A stretch of DNA of 64,000 bases. Source: Punctularia strigosozonata HHB-11173 SS5. Lineage: Eukaryota; Basidiomycota; Agaricomycetes; Corticiales; Punctulariaceae. This document shows, one piece after another, positions 22,367 to 33,632 of the stretch; the stretch's first letter is position 1, and the number at the start of each line of letters is the position of its first letter. The position numbers were made by a program, and so were the translations under genes. Location: the NCBI RefSeq assembly GCF_000264995.1, contig NW_006767447.1, positions 560,268-624,267 on the forward strand. The letters run 5' to 3'. The notes below the pieces were generated by a model that searched no databases, was not told the origin of the DNA, and saw nothing but the letters and a program-made list of their open reading frames with translations.

Positions 22367-23869
22367 TTAGGCATGGCCAATGATGGCCCTCGGAGTATAC
22401 GGCTCCTCGAGGTATTTGATCTCGTCTTCCGTCAGTTTGATATCGACGGCCGCTAGAGGTATCCAACATCAGCTACCCTGTACGAACAATCGTGAGGGGC
22501 GCAGTTACTCACCAATGAGCTCCTCGAGGTTCTGGACGCTCGTGGTGCCAAAGATCGGCGCAGTTACGCCCTCCTGTTGCATGGACCACGCGGCCGCGAC
22601 CTGCGCCATGCTGATCTCGCGCTTCTTTGAAATCTCTTCGACACTAGATATGGCATTAGGCAATGAGCGAACATCGTATTGCAGGCAGAAACCCAAGCGA
22701 AGCGAGGACGAAATGCTTACCGAGCGACGACGACTTCAGTTGATCCACCGAGGTACCTGCTAGCGCTCGTGTCCGCAGAGTTTCGTTTCGTCTGCTCGCC
22801 GAGCGGACGCGCTACGATCCCCCGGGCGAGCGGGCTCCACGGAATGATGCCGACCCCGAAATGCTGTCATGTTTTTTGGTCAGCACTCAACATGTTCTTC
22901 CTCACGAGTACGGGATAGCGATACCGCTGGGAAGCAGGAAAGGGAGGCTGACCTTCAGAGTGGGGAACATCTCGCGCTCCTCCTCACGGTAAATGAGCGA
23001 GTGGTGATTCTGCATCGAGATGAAGGGCGTGAGGTTGTGGCTGATTGCGTAGTCTGCCACCAAATCCAGTCATTGAGAGCACTTGGGGCGAAATTTCCGC
23101 GTGGACAACTCACTCTGCATGACGTGGAACTGCCATGCCCAGCACGAAGACATGCCGATGTAGCGAACGTAGCCAGCTTTGACAACGTCGTGCAGCGCCT
23201 GCATCGTTTCTTCGATTGGGGTGTCGGGGTCGAAGCGATGACATTGAAGGAGGTCGATGTATTCAAGCTGTAGGCGCTTGAGCGAATGTTTGACGGAGTC
23301 AAAGATGTGCTATTGGAAAGATCGTCAGGCAAGATCGTTGTGCATATTAGCAGGCACATGTACCTTGCGCGACAATCCATGCTGGTTGACATAACCCTGC
23401 TTGTCGGTCTCCGCAGTAGAGAGCATGAACGTGCGCTCGCCCGGGGTGCGGGCCACGGGGGCGAACACCTTCGTCATCACCACAATCTCATCCCGCGGCA
23501 GCTTGAGCTCCTTGATGGCCTTGCCGAGGATGATCTCGGACTCGCCATTCGAGTAGACGTTCGCGGTGTCGAAGGCGTTGATGCCGGCGTCGTAGGCAAG
23601 TTTGATGTGCTGAATGGCCTCCGATTCGGGGAGGACCCATGACATCCAGTCGGCCGAACCTGCGATATGGCATCTATACCTGAGATCGTCTCAGGTCTGT
23701 ACCTTGGCGGCGGCATACCATAAGACATGCAGCCCAGAATGATCTTCGACACCTTCAGACCGGACTTGCCTAGGCGAACTGTGAGTGTAAGTTGTGTTAG
23801 ACGTCATCCTGGTGGCGAGCGAACGATGGATTTACCATAGGACATCTTCTTCGTGACGATGTTGGCCAT
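22367..23869 (-). CDS. Aldo-keto reductase 1 (tandem pair)
   Basis: NADPH-dependent AKR of the yeast aryl-alcohol-dehydrogenase / versiconal-hemiacetal-acetate-reductase type. Eight in-phase exons (23869-23836, 23778-23719, 23659-23364, 23309-23114, 23053-22953, 22863-22721, 22643-22513, 22452-22367) give 348 residues. The catalytic tetrad is complete: D62 and Y67 in [11 protein letters not shown]95 in VMTKVF, H154 in LLQCHRFDP. The N-terminal [20 protein letters not shown] and the late NADP-binding region (GTTSVQNLEELIG) are typical. Every exon equals in length its counterpart in AKR 2, so the two arose by tandem duplication. It is convergent with the ADH gene. Confidence 0.93.
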
Positions 23870-24753
23870 CTTGTCGTTGTCTCTACTGCTGGGTGAGACT
23901 GTGGTGCCTTCAATCGTGCCAATGGATTATAAACCTGTCCGACCCATCTACGGTTTACTGCTTCCAGCAACGTTTGTGGGTCGATTGCTCAGTCCAGTCA
24001 ACACACCCAGTCCATCCAGTTCGATGCTGTTATCAACCTGGATCCTCAGCCGTCATGGTCTATCCCCAGCGGGGGCGTCATCCAGATGCGCATCGTCGTA
24101 GAGTTTGCTGGTCGTGTCGGAGATGTTCGACATTGTGTATCGCCGCCATCAAAATTTCGAACTCCGCCAGACTCTTCGTTGCGCCGTTTCTCGTCCCGCG
24201 CCGGTCATCGCCCTACTTTGTTGATCCATTGCAGGCCCCATTAATAGAAAGAAGGACATGGATAAAGATGAAATAGAGATTGTCGTTGTATTCCGTCAAC
24301 GTGTCGGTGCGCGTCGCGCGGCTGGGCGTCAATGCGCTTCCGGTTTTTGAAGTCCGCTCGGCTATTGTCCTGCCGCGCATCGGCAGCTCATCACAGCGTG
24401 ACTCTGCTCGAGGTAGCATTGCTCGAGTTTCAGCAAATTAATTCCCTTGCTAATGCGTGGAACATGTTCAGATATGTACTATAAGCTCCCAGAGCAAGAA
24501 CAAACCGAAACGGTGTGGTAGATGTTGAGATATCAAAATTCTGACGATTCGGCGGGAGTGACGAAGTGAGGGTGTCATATAGTATAGAAATACATTGCTG
24601 TGTGATATCTTCTCTTTACTGGCACTCGTACGTAGGGTCACGACCAACATGGACCTGACAACCCACGTAATCCTACACAGGCTCGTCGCCCGCCTACGCA
24701 TCCACGTCTGTTCGCGTTCGTGCTGCCGACGACTTCGCAGGCATGTAGGCTCC
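23870..24753. other. Intergenic between the two AKR genes
   Basis: Promoter of AKR 1 and 3' flank of AKR 2. Reading leftward, a TTTATAATCC word near 23,925-23,935 could be a TATA box about 60 bp above the AKR 1 start. No gene seen. Confidence 0.5.
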
Positions 24754-26356
24754 TTACGCATGTCCGATGACGCTCCTCGTCGTGTAAGGCTCTTCGAGGT
24801 ATTTGACCTCTTCCTCCGTCAGTTTGATGTCGACAGCCGCTACACAGCGTTGATCCGTCAGCATCGCATACCCAACGGCGAGGATCGAGGTAGCGATCAT
24901 AGCTAGGAGGCGAGGAGAAAGTACTGACCAATGAGCTCCTCGAGGTTCTTGATGCTTGTCGAACCTATAATGGGCGCAGTAACGCCCTCCTTCTGCATCG
25001 ACCACGCGGCCGCGACCTGCGCCATGCTGATCCCGCGCTTCTTCGCGATCTCTTCGACCCTGAGGAACGAAGAAACGTATATCAGCCATCCTGCCAATGA
25101 TCACAAGCATGGATCATAAAAAAACAGAGCAGTATAAGGCAGGGGCAACTCGAAGACGAAGGCGATGGTTGAGTATATACAAAGGAGATCAAGGACAAAG
25201 ATGCGAGACGGGCTTCCGGCTCACCTCGACACGATGGCCTCCGTGCTTCCGCCGAGGTACTGGTGGATGGTCGCGTCTGACGTGTGCCGCTTAGTCTGCT
25301 CACCGAGCGGACGCGTGACCAATCCTCGCGCGAGCGGGCTCCACGGGATGATTCCAACGCCGAAATGCTATCCGGTATCCCATATTAACTAGCATGTATG
25401 CGTCGGGGATAAGGAGTGATCACAAACCTTCAGGGTGGGGAACATCTCGCGCTCCTCCTCGCGGTAGATGACCGAGTGATGGTTTTGCATCGAGATGAAG
25501 GGAGTGAGGTGGTTCGCGATCGCGTAGTCTGCCCAGCCGAATCAGACCAGAGCGTTTCGGGCGGAATTCGCATGGAATACTCACTTTGCATGACGCTGAA
25601 TTGCCAAGCCCAGCACGATGACATGCCGATGTAGCGCACGTAACCCGCCTTGACGACGTCGTGCAGCGCCTGCATCGTCTCCTCGATCGGCGTGTCGGGA
25701 TCGAAGCGATGGCATTGGAGGACGTCGATGTAGTCGAGTTGCAGGCGTTCGAGAGACCGCTTGACCGAGTCGAATATATGCTACCACAAACACCATCAAC
25801 ACTCGATCCCATTGCGCATATAGGGAGTAAAAAGACGTCGTACTCACCTTGCGCGACAGCCCGTGCTGATTGACGTACCCCCGCTGATCGACCTCCGCAC
25901 TGCTGACGCCAAACAGGCGTTCGCTCGGGCTATGGGCGACGGTGAAGAAGACCTTCGTCAACACCACGATCTCGTCCCGCGGAAGCTTGAGCTCCTTGAT
26001 GGCCTTGCCAAGGATGATCTCCGACTCCCCATTGGAATAGACGTTTGCGGTGTCGAAGGCGTTGATGCCGGCGTCGTAGGCGAGCTTGATGTGCTTGATA
26101 CCCTCCGCTTCCGGAAGGACCCACGGCTGCCAATCGGGGGTGCCTGCGAGATGGTCAGTGATTTGGGCGTGCATATATGACTGCGGCGTCGGCGTACCGT
26201 AGGACATGCATCCCAGGATGATCTTAGAAACCTTGAGCCCGGAGTTACCCAGACGAACTGCGCACCATAATATTCGCGTTAGATATGATTTGCGGATGGA
26301 AGCGACCGAGTGGTGTTTTTACCGTACGGCATTTTCTTCGTCACAGGGGTCGACAT
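24754..26356 (-). CDS. Aldo-keto reductase 2 (tandem pair)
   Basis: Paralogue of AKR 1, same family and role. Exons 26356-26323, 26257-26198, 26143-25848, 25780-25585, 25528-25428, 25367-25225, 25059-24929 and 24839-24754 join in phase for 348 residues. The tetrad blocks [16 protein letters not shown] and LQCHRFDP are intact. Differences from AKR 1 concentrate around the substrate loop after LPRDEIVV ([15 protein letters not shown] here against FAPVARTPGERTFML), so the pair may differ in substrate. A remnant of a third member, sharing the DQRGYV word of AKR 2, lies in the inverted-repeat arms. Confidence 0.93.
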
Positions 26357-26423
26357 CGCGGGCTTGCTCGATGGTTGCGGTAAGAAGATGAGGGCGTGTG
26401 ATATCTTCTGACATCCGGGCCGG

Positions 26424-26434
26424 GGTATATATAC
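26424..26434 (-). promoter_or_regulatory. TATA box of AKR 2
   Basis: TATATATA core about 70 bp upstream of the AKR 2 start codon, within a GC-rich flank; a good TATA candidate by position. Confidence 0.55.
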
Positions 26435-27014
26435 AAATGAAGTTGCCACGACCCATTTGCGACGTCCTGGTTTGATATCGTTCGTGGGTCGACCTTCCGT
26501 TTGTTCAGTCAGCAGTCCGCTGTACGAAGCTTCTCCCGGAGCCCTCTTCCATGATTAGCAGCGTGTGTGTGGTCATCTGAACGAGGTTGTATATTCGTAA
26601 GGTCAACGGTGACGTCCAAATGTATGTGGCAGTGGGCACGCATGCCCTCTCGCAGGGCCGTTGCCGTTCGAAGAGCCTCGAGTCAACTGCGACAGTCACA
26701 TCTGCTACTTACTCACTTTTGGAGGAACTGATTGTACCTCGAGGTGCATTCCGCGAAGTTTCCCGGAAACTAGTCCGTATAAAGGGAAGAATCCCGATTG
26801 CAAATGTTGCAAATGACATCGGATGTATGTGACCTTACTACACTAGCCTCCCTCCTGACTTCCCGATAAACTAACATTCAGACACTACCAGCATGCTTTT
26901 CTAGGCTCCAAGAAGTGAACACTGAAAGGAGAGGGTCCAAGCAAGCCGACGTACATTACGTCCGTACCGGAGAGCTTTTCAAGTTCTCCGACGTCCTGAA
27001 AGACCCGGAACAAA
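26435..27014. other. Intergenic, no gene seen
   Basis: AKR 2 upstream region and flank of an F-box remnant. No supportable frame. Confidence 0.5.
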
Positions 27015-27335
27015 TTACACATGCAGGGCTAGCTCTTCGCTTGATTCAAGAAGCGCTCGCAGAGGGACGGAAAGGTCCTTGATCGGCGAAAGGTCGAGCA
27101 AGCGAATCCGTCGGAGGGAAGGGAGCAAACAGCGCTCGTGCGCCCTTACAGGATCCGGGACAAGGAGGGAAACGACTGAGGAGCACATCTTGGGGCCCCC
27201 GAGCTGAAGTTCGGACACGTTCTTGCAGAGGCAGAGCAAGGGCTTGGTATCACACAAAGGGAATCCGATTAAAGAGCCAAATTCAAGAACGTCAACTGGG
27301 CCATGAGCCATGCACGGAGGCATGCGGGAGCCCAC
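27015..27335 (-). pseudogene. F-box protein C-terminal fragment
   Basis: A 106-codon frame resembling only the end of the local F-box proteins: LCKNVSELQLGG followed by LLPSLRRIRLLDLSPI, as in the C-terminal leucine-rich parts of the genes at 9,753 and 38,996. No F-box domain is found upstream. Probably a truncated relic. Confidence 0.45.
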
Positions 27336-27601
27336 ACAGGAAGAAAAGGGTGATTCGAATTACCAGGGTACAAATATTACCTGAGGTATACGTAGAGAAG
27401 CTTCCTCCACGGTTTGGATCGAGGAGCGCAATTTATGAGGAGAGTCGAATCGACGAAAGATACACTGTCTATAGAAATTCATTCACATCTTTGATACATA
27501 AGAGAGGTTTGATTTTTTGATGTTATGTACGACGGCGGGTCGGCGAGGGAACAGTAGTTTGGGGACTCGGAGGAGGTTGGCCAAAGGGGGCTCGAGGGAG
27601 C

Positions 27602-28640
27602 AAGTGAAGACAGGATACAGGTGCACTCTGTATCCCGCCGCCACTCGCCCCGTTACATCAAAGGAGTGTGTATGCATCGCGAGAGTACGCGCGTGCGGAA
27701 GGTATCATGTCCAGGCCGAGAGGTGCCTATCAAGGCGGGTATAACGGGCCCTCGACTCCAAGCGCCTCAAAGCGAGCGTTGAGGGCAGGAGCCGGGGTAT
27801 TGGGGTATCGGGGCCCGTGGGGTCGCAGCCGTGGGTCAGGCGGGTGCGGTCGCGTGTCTCCGAGGGACGAGGTCGGAGAGAGAGGCGAGCGTCTGGAGGA
27901 TTGGGAGGCCGCGGTGGAACGGCGTCCACGGTCGAAGCGTCTTCCTGCCCGAAGAGCGTCGAGACCGACCAGAGGCGGGAGGCGTAAGGCGGGCGGTTGC
28001 TAGAGGAGAACCGCGAAGTGCCGTACGAGCGCCGATGAGATGGGCTGACCAGGCCCTGGCGCAGCGCGAGTGCTGAAGAGGGGCTCCAAGGACTCGGGCG
28101 GGCGTCCTGCTACAGAAGCCAATGTAGGTTGCAGAGGCGTGGCTCGGATGAGCGTGCATGCGCGGGCGCGGGCATGTCGAGAGGTATATAGCGAGGTCGA
28201 CTGCCGAAAGAGGGCCAAAAGAAGGCCGGAATCCCCTCAAGACGGACACGGAGGGCTGGTGAGCCCATCGGCGTCGACATGCAATCGCAAGAGCCTCGGA
28301 ACGGTTGCGATACTAGGAGGAGAGTAACCGTCCTCGAGAGCCGGCAGAGGCAGACCGAGAGGGAAGAGGGCGAGACCAGGGGCAGCTGGAGTTGGCGCCG
28401 GACCAGGACAGAGGATCCAATCCTGAGTTATCGAGGGAGAAGAATGTAGGTGATGACCGAAGCCGTGGATGAGTGACCCGCCGTCGAAGTGTGTTATATG
28501 GAAAAAGTCAAAGATTTAGAGCGAAATGAGACGAGAAAATCCGATGCCATGAGAACGCAGGATTATAATGGAGTGGGATGGCGGATGCGATACGGATGGG
28601 AAGAGAAGATTGATATCCTGCGTAGGACGCGATAAACACA
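27602..28640. other. Left-arm conserved segment without a clear gene
   Basis: Matches right-arm 57,440-58,427 in inverted orientation. It is GC-rich with overlapping open frames on both strands in both arms, but none has a recognisable motif and the frames are not equally maintained. Confidence 0.45.
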
Positions 28641-28727
28641 TCTAGATGATTTCGAGAGTCAGTCCCGCGATCGGAGGTTGATGTCGTCGGCGCTGCTCAC
28701 CTGATTGAAGGCGAAGCGCGCATACAA

Positions 28728-29408
28728 CTAGAAGTGGTGGAAACGAGGACGGAAGACCTTGCCGAGCAGCTCGCGCATGGGATAGATCTTCGGGCCGAGG
28801 GCACGCCGAACAGCTCCTCGACGCTTCGACTTCGACTGGATAGGGCATACGATGATGCCTTCCTCGATCGGGTGGATAGGTTGCTCGCCATCCTGAGTCA
28901 CAAACCATGAGGCGCGCACGAAGGGGATCTGCTTGGGTATGGAGGCGGTACGTGTTTCTTCCTCCTCGTCCTCCTCGGAGATGGTGGAGAGGGGTTCAGG
29001 GGTGCGGACGACCTCTTCCGGAGTAGAAAGGGTCTCCAAAGCCGAGCTGGAAGGTGCCTTTGCCGATAGTCCGCGCAACTGAGCGAGAAGCGAGTTGGAG
29101 AGCGAGTCGAAGTCCTCGGTAGTAGACACCCCAGAGACGGAAGCGAGAGACTTGTCGTCAGAGAAGGAGTTTGACGGTACAACGAACATGTGCGATACGT
29201 TGGCGACAGGCCTCGGAACCACTATAGGAGCCCCGTCGAGGTCGGTATAGACGGCGAGCCGAGACTTTGGACGACGATTGCAGTTGATTCCCTTGGAGCA
29301 GTAAGGAACGCCGTTACAGCTCAGAAGAACTTCGGTGGTGGAGGAAGTCCGAGAGCAGATACAGTCGGTCTTGTAGACCATATTCATAGGCTGCCTGGAG
29401 TAGAGCAT
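28728..29408 (-). CDS. Orphan protein, left-arm copy (226 aa)
   Basis: Uninterrupted frame starting MLYSRQPMNMVYKTDCIC and ending KVFRPRFHHF. No family recognised. Residues 1-90 hold five cysteines in the right copy and one more here (LLSC), the middle is Ser/Pro/Glu-rich with an acidic run, and the end is basic (QSKSKRRGAVRRALG). Against the right-arm copy (56673-57356) the first 90 residues differ at about one position, while the central linker has most substitutions plus a length change. Both frames stay open, which argues for a real protein. A TATAAAAT word sits about 100 bp upstream in both copies (29507-29514 here, minus strand). The frame extends upstream of the chosen ATG, but the TATA box lies in that extension. 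Confidence 0.6.
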   Translation of the reverse strand: MLYSRQPMNMVYKTDCICSRTSSTTEVLLSCNGVPYCSKGINCNRRPKSRLAVYTDLDGAPIVVPRPVANVSHMFVVPSNSFSDDKSLASVSGVSTTEDFDSLSNSLLAQLRGLSAKAPSSSALETLSTPEEVVRTPEPLSTISEEDEEEETRTASIPKQIPFVRASWFVTQDGEQPIHPIEEGIIVCPIQSKSKRRGAVRRALGPKIYPMRELLGKVFRPRFHHF

Positions 29409-30485
29409 GGTAAGGATTGGAGGGACAACTATGGCTGGGCTGTAAGCGGTAGCTGATAGGGATCGAGGACAACCGGAGTTGGTTCCTTTCACGCAGAGGT
29501 GAGCATATTTTATACTCCATCGCAGGCGGAAAGATCGTATTCGCGGATGGCGGATGAAGGGAGGAGGGTTCGGATGGCGGATGGGAGGCGGGATGGCGTA
29601 GGTGGACGGAGCAGCTACAAAAAAGACATCCGCGGGCGACCTGACTGCGGCATGTGTGGGAATATCTCCACGTGGCCATCCAGCGCGATTCATCGACAGG
29701 CTAAGTACCAAGGCGCGTCTCGGATGAAAGGTCCGCGTTTGCGACTCAAAGGAGCGTTACACAAGTCCCCTGGCTGAAAGGTCACTAAAAGCCACTTCGA
29801 ATTGCCTTTGTAGGTAAGAAAAATGCGGGTGATCCATGCGATTCCTCCGTGTCCCCGACCAAGTGACCGCGTCTCATCAAGCCCGTGGATGATACACCGG
29901 CCAGAGGTTTGTTCTAGTCAAAAGCTCAACTACAAAGGGCGGTCGAGGACTAGATGAGATATTACCGAGGTTTTGCCGATGCAACAGAGTTTGATCGACA
30001 CCAGATCTGGTGGTCGAACGTTGGCCAGCAAGAATCGCGTCCCTCTTCGTTTGAGGAAGCGACTGAGGATGGAGCTCGGGACGTTCCACTGACGTTGGCA
30101 ATCAATGGGTCGCCGTTGGGCTCGGGAATGCCGATCGCACCGCTTTGTCCGGATACAAAAGCAGGTCAATATTTTCACAGGTAAGATTGATAAGGGCAAG
30201 CTGAAACCTGAAGAACAGCTTGACGATTATCGAGATATAAGCGGGGAAGAAGCTCACCGACGACAATCACGTTCCCTTTTGCCCCTCCAGTGACGTCCTG
30301 GCTCCCCCGTGCCAGAGATTGAGGACCTAATCCGCCAATCCCCAGGCGTCGGTATGCATGTCTGTCCAGAAGGTAAAGAACGTGTCATCGAACTTTCGAG
30401 AATGAACATGAACACATGTTCTCCGAAGCGGACTTGTGCTATATGCTAAGCAGATGCCGTTAACCACGACCTTACGCCATTTGTC

Positions 30486-30551
30486 TCGATGCAGAATCGC
30501 CGGTCGCTCATCTATCGGAAGGAAGAGCGCGGGATGTTCCCTGTGCTGAAG
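30486..30551 (+). pseudogene. Aldo-keto reductase exon remnant, left arm
   Basis: Encodes SMQNRRSLIYRKEERGMFPV, matching exon 5 of AKR 1/2 ([20 protein letters not shown]) and followed by a GTGAGT donor just as there. The rest of the gene is missing in this arm; more of it survives in the right arm at 50,138-50,480. Confidence 0.75.
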
Positions 30552-30948
30552 GTGAGTGCACACATGATTATCTGCATACAAAGAACTGACGGAACGCAAT
30601 GAAAGCACCTCCGCGTGGGCATATTTTCACGGAGCCCTCTTGCTCGCGCGCTCGTCGCGCGTCCTCTGAACGAGGAGACCAAGAGAAAGGAGGTGTATCC
30701 TGGGATGACACCGTAGCTACGGGGTCTGGATAATCAATCTGTCAGGGCCCGAAACAACACTCTGGCCATAACCCTGAGATAGTGACAATTACGGCTAGTG
30801 TATGGGACACGCTAATTAACGTCATAGTATAGGTGATACTGAGTGGATATCAGATTGCGAGAGCACTACCATGCATCGGGAATGAGATAACCTTGCATGC
30901 ATATGCATGACGCGAAATTTGTGGCGCGAGCTCGAGACCTTGAGAACG

Positions 30949-31292
30949 TCCCAGATCAGAAATCGCAGCTAATTTCCAGACGGCCCTTTAGGCTTCATCC
31001 TACGATGGTCATCAGCATTCTGAACCAATGACATGAAAACACAGGCACTAGCCTCCGCCGGCTCCTCCTAAGCACAGATTAGCAAGCGTAGAGGCAGGAT
31101 TACAATCATGCAACATACCCAGATATCGCAGCTAATTTCCAGTCGGCCCTTTAGATCGCGGCGGCGACGGCAATCTACGATGGTCATCAGCATGCTGAAC
31201 CAATGACATGGAACCACAGGCACTAGCCTCCTCCGTCACCTCCTAAGCACAGATTAGAAGGCGTAGAGGCAGGATTACAATCATGCAACATA
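30949..31292 (-). repeat. Local tandem duplication of the lysozyme-like gene's 3' end
   Basis: Two units of about 170 bp (about 30,949-31,117 and 31,118-31,292) share AATCGCAGCTAATTTCCAG, ATGGTCATCAGCAT and AGGATTACAATCATGCAACA. Each unit carries a copy of the last exon with its acceptor. The right arm has only one unit. Confidence 0.75.
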
Positions 31293-32579
31293 CCACCACC
31301 TCCATAGTCTCCACCGTCATCTCCACCGTAATCGCCGCCATCGTCACCTCCGTAATCACCTCCATCGTCGTCTCCGTAGTCGCCTCCATCGTCGTCTCCG
31401 TAGTCGCCTCCATCGTCGTCTCCGTAGTCGCCCCCATCGTCATCGCCATCGTCGAACTCTCCGTCCTCATCCACGTAGTCATACTGCCAAGAAAAGCAAA
31501 GAATGAGTATCACGATCGAGTTCCTGATATACGCAGTCGCACCCCTCCGTCATCATCTAGATCGTCGACTGCAAAGAACCGTGAGTTGATGGATTATGAC
31601 GAATAGAACTGGGAAGGGTATCGCACTGAGGTCAAGGTAGTCATCTTCGTCGTCGTCTTCATCGCCGTCGGGGTCGCCATTCTCAACATCCTGGCGGATC
31701 TTCGTTGCGCGATCCGCGGCCTCGTTGTAACTATAAGTGCACGCAGTCAAGTTTCGGACCGAGACCGTCAGGCGATGGTCACTGACCGATCAGGGTAAGC
31801 AGAACGTTGGGTCTTCTGGGCTACACCGCTTCAATTAAGCAAGAAAGATGGGACTGAAGGCGGAGAGCCTTACCAATGTCGCCCGGGGCAAGCGAGGGAT
31901 CCTTGTTATAAACTTTCATCGCCTGCATGATCGGATGATGAGACACCAGGGCCAATATTATTTCGTCGTACTACGAACCTGATCAAGGAATGCATTCGTC
32001 GCGTATGTCGGGTCTTGCACCTGGGCGGCAGTGCCCCAGCCCTGTGAGGGTCTTTGCTGGAAAACACCTACATGAGGCGTGAGCGACAGCTAAGCGTCAA
32101 CCAAAATGAGATCGTCATACCAAGGCTGTCGCTATCTCCAAAATTCAGGTTGTCTAAAGAGAGGATAGCGATTGGTCAACGTTCTGTTGATGAACGAATG
32201 TCGATCGCGTACTGATATGACTCTCGACCTGAGAATCATTCAGAAACGAATTAAAATGAACACATGTCGATCGCATACCCATGCCGTCTCAAAGGCAGCT
32301 TGCAGAACTGATTCCGGAACGCCGCGCTGCACTCCGATCTGGTTACTAACAGAAAGAAAGTATCACAATACAATTATCACAGAAGTGTCGCACGGAGAAC
32401 TCACATCAAAGACGCGATGGACGGGTCATAGGTTCTAACATATGGACCTGAGTCAGAAGGGACTCGCGACATGAACATTGTACATACGACGGGATTTTGT
32501 TCTGACGCTTGTGCACCGACGAAGGTAGGGCTTGTGCGCCGATAGACACGAGAAGGACGACGAGAGGATATAAGCGCAT
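31223..32579 (-). CDS. Lysozyme-like protein with acidic tail, left copy
   Basis: Inverted paralogue of the gene at 48240-49629, with the same exon order and splice sites. After a signal-peptide-like first exon (ATG at 32579), the core reads AWVES, then NNLNFGDSDSLGVFQQRPSQ and GWGTAAQVQDPTYATNAFLD, ending QRSAYPDRYNEAADR. The pattern of a helix Glu-Ser followed by G-x-LG-x-x-Q resembles the lysozyme/lytic-transglycosylase fold and an actinobacterial protein type I know by its GDRDSLG-x-FQQRPSQGWGT signature; that match is from memory. Here the signature Arg is Ser (GDSDSLG). The C-terminal tail repeats GDYGDDDG from a 24-bp minisatellite (about 31,330-31,440). Joining exon 1 to exon 2 is one base out of phase in both copies. 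Confidence 0.65.
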
Positions 32580-33632
32580 GTTGCACACTCCGGAGTCCGG
32601 TTGCTGTGAAAGAGGCGGGCGCTGGGTTTACAACGATCCAGGATGCTCAGCCTTTATACGCGCACACCTTGTGCTCTTACTCGCTGGAACTGTTTGCAGA
32701 TCCTGACTAATTCCACTATCGCCCGGGTATCCGGGTGTTGTCTACTATCCGGGTGTTGTCTACCATCACCGGTGCATGCTCCATGAAACGAGCCGCCTTT
32801 ATTCGATGGCAGTTGGCATATGTCCGAGTGATCGTCGTGGGAGGTGCATCCGACATGGTTCGGACGGTGTTGTTGAGCGTATGAGGTCGACTGTGATTGC
32901 CGATGAGCATGCGATACCACTGCGACATAGCACAAGCATAGACCTTGTGAGCGGTGGGAGTTGTGGATACCGGATAATCGGAACACCATACCAGCAAGGC
33001 ACCATCTCACAAGCCGTCCAACATCTCGTGCATCATTCCAGCGAAAGTGGGGTCAGTGGGTGATCATCTCATGCATAGGTATCCGCGCAGTTCATCGCTG
33101 GAAGTGCAGAAACGCAAGGTTGCCAATACACACATCAAACGGCGCTAGATAACAATGAAGGGTACGTTGAGCGGGTTAAGGTATCAGCGAAAACTTGGTA
33201 CATACCTACAGTGTTGTGTTTTTCCAGTGGCAATGCTAAGGCAAAATTGCACGTCAAGGCACAAATTAGCCATGCCGACGCCAAACCGACGTTCAAGGAT
33301 TCTCCGAGGCTCGTGGTGCCTGAGTCCGAGGCCATTTGATCACGAGAAGGGCTTGGCGCTCGTCATCCGCTTCGAAATGACTGGGTATCGTAGTTTCGGG
33401 CCTGTTGGACGAACTGGAGTAAGGCGTGAATGAGTCCCACTTGGGTTATTGCAATAATGAGCTGAATTTGCGCGACGAACGGGCAGCCAACAGTGCTTCA
33501 GGTCGAGCAAAGCTGTGTGGAGACCAGTGAGACGAGGTATGCTTGCTCTCTGGTCTTCTCGAGGCTCGGGCGGAGTAGATATGTCAAACAGTCCAAGTTA
33601 TTTTTAGAATGTGGGAAAACACTCCCTAACAA
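32580..33632. other. Left-arm intergenic, mirrored in right arm
   Basis: Corresponds to right-arm 47,190-48,239. Short frames appear on both strands in both arms but carry different small indels (for example about 16 bp near right-arm 47,530), so coding is unlikely. Confidence 0.5.

Noticed and set aside
31283-31606. Val/Ile/Ser-rich frame opposite the acidic tail.
   Set aside because: Antisense reading of the 24-bp Asp/Gly repeat; the sense frame fits the exon structure.
33135-33335. 66-codon frame with a hydrophobic start in the left arm.
   Set aside because: The right-arm equivalent carries an indel of about 16 bp and a stop, so the frame is not conserved.
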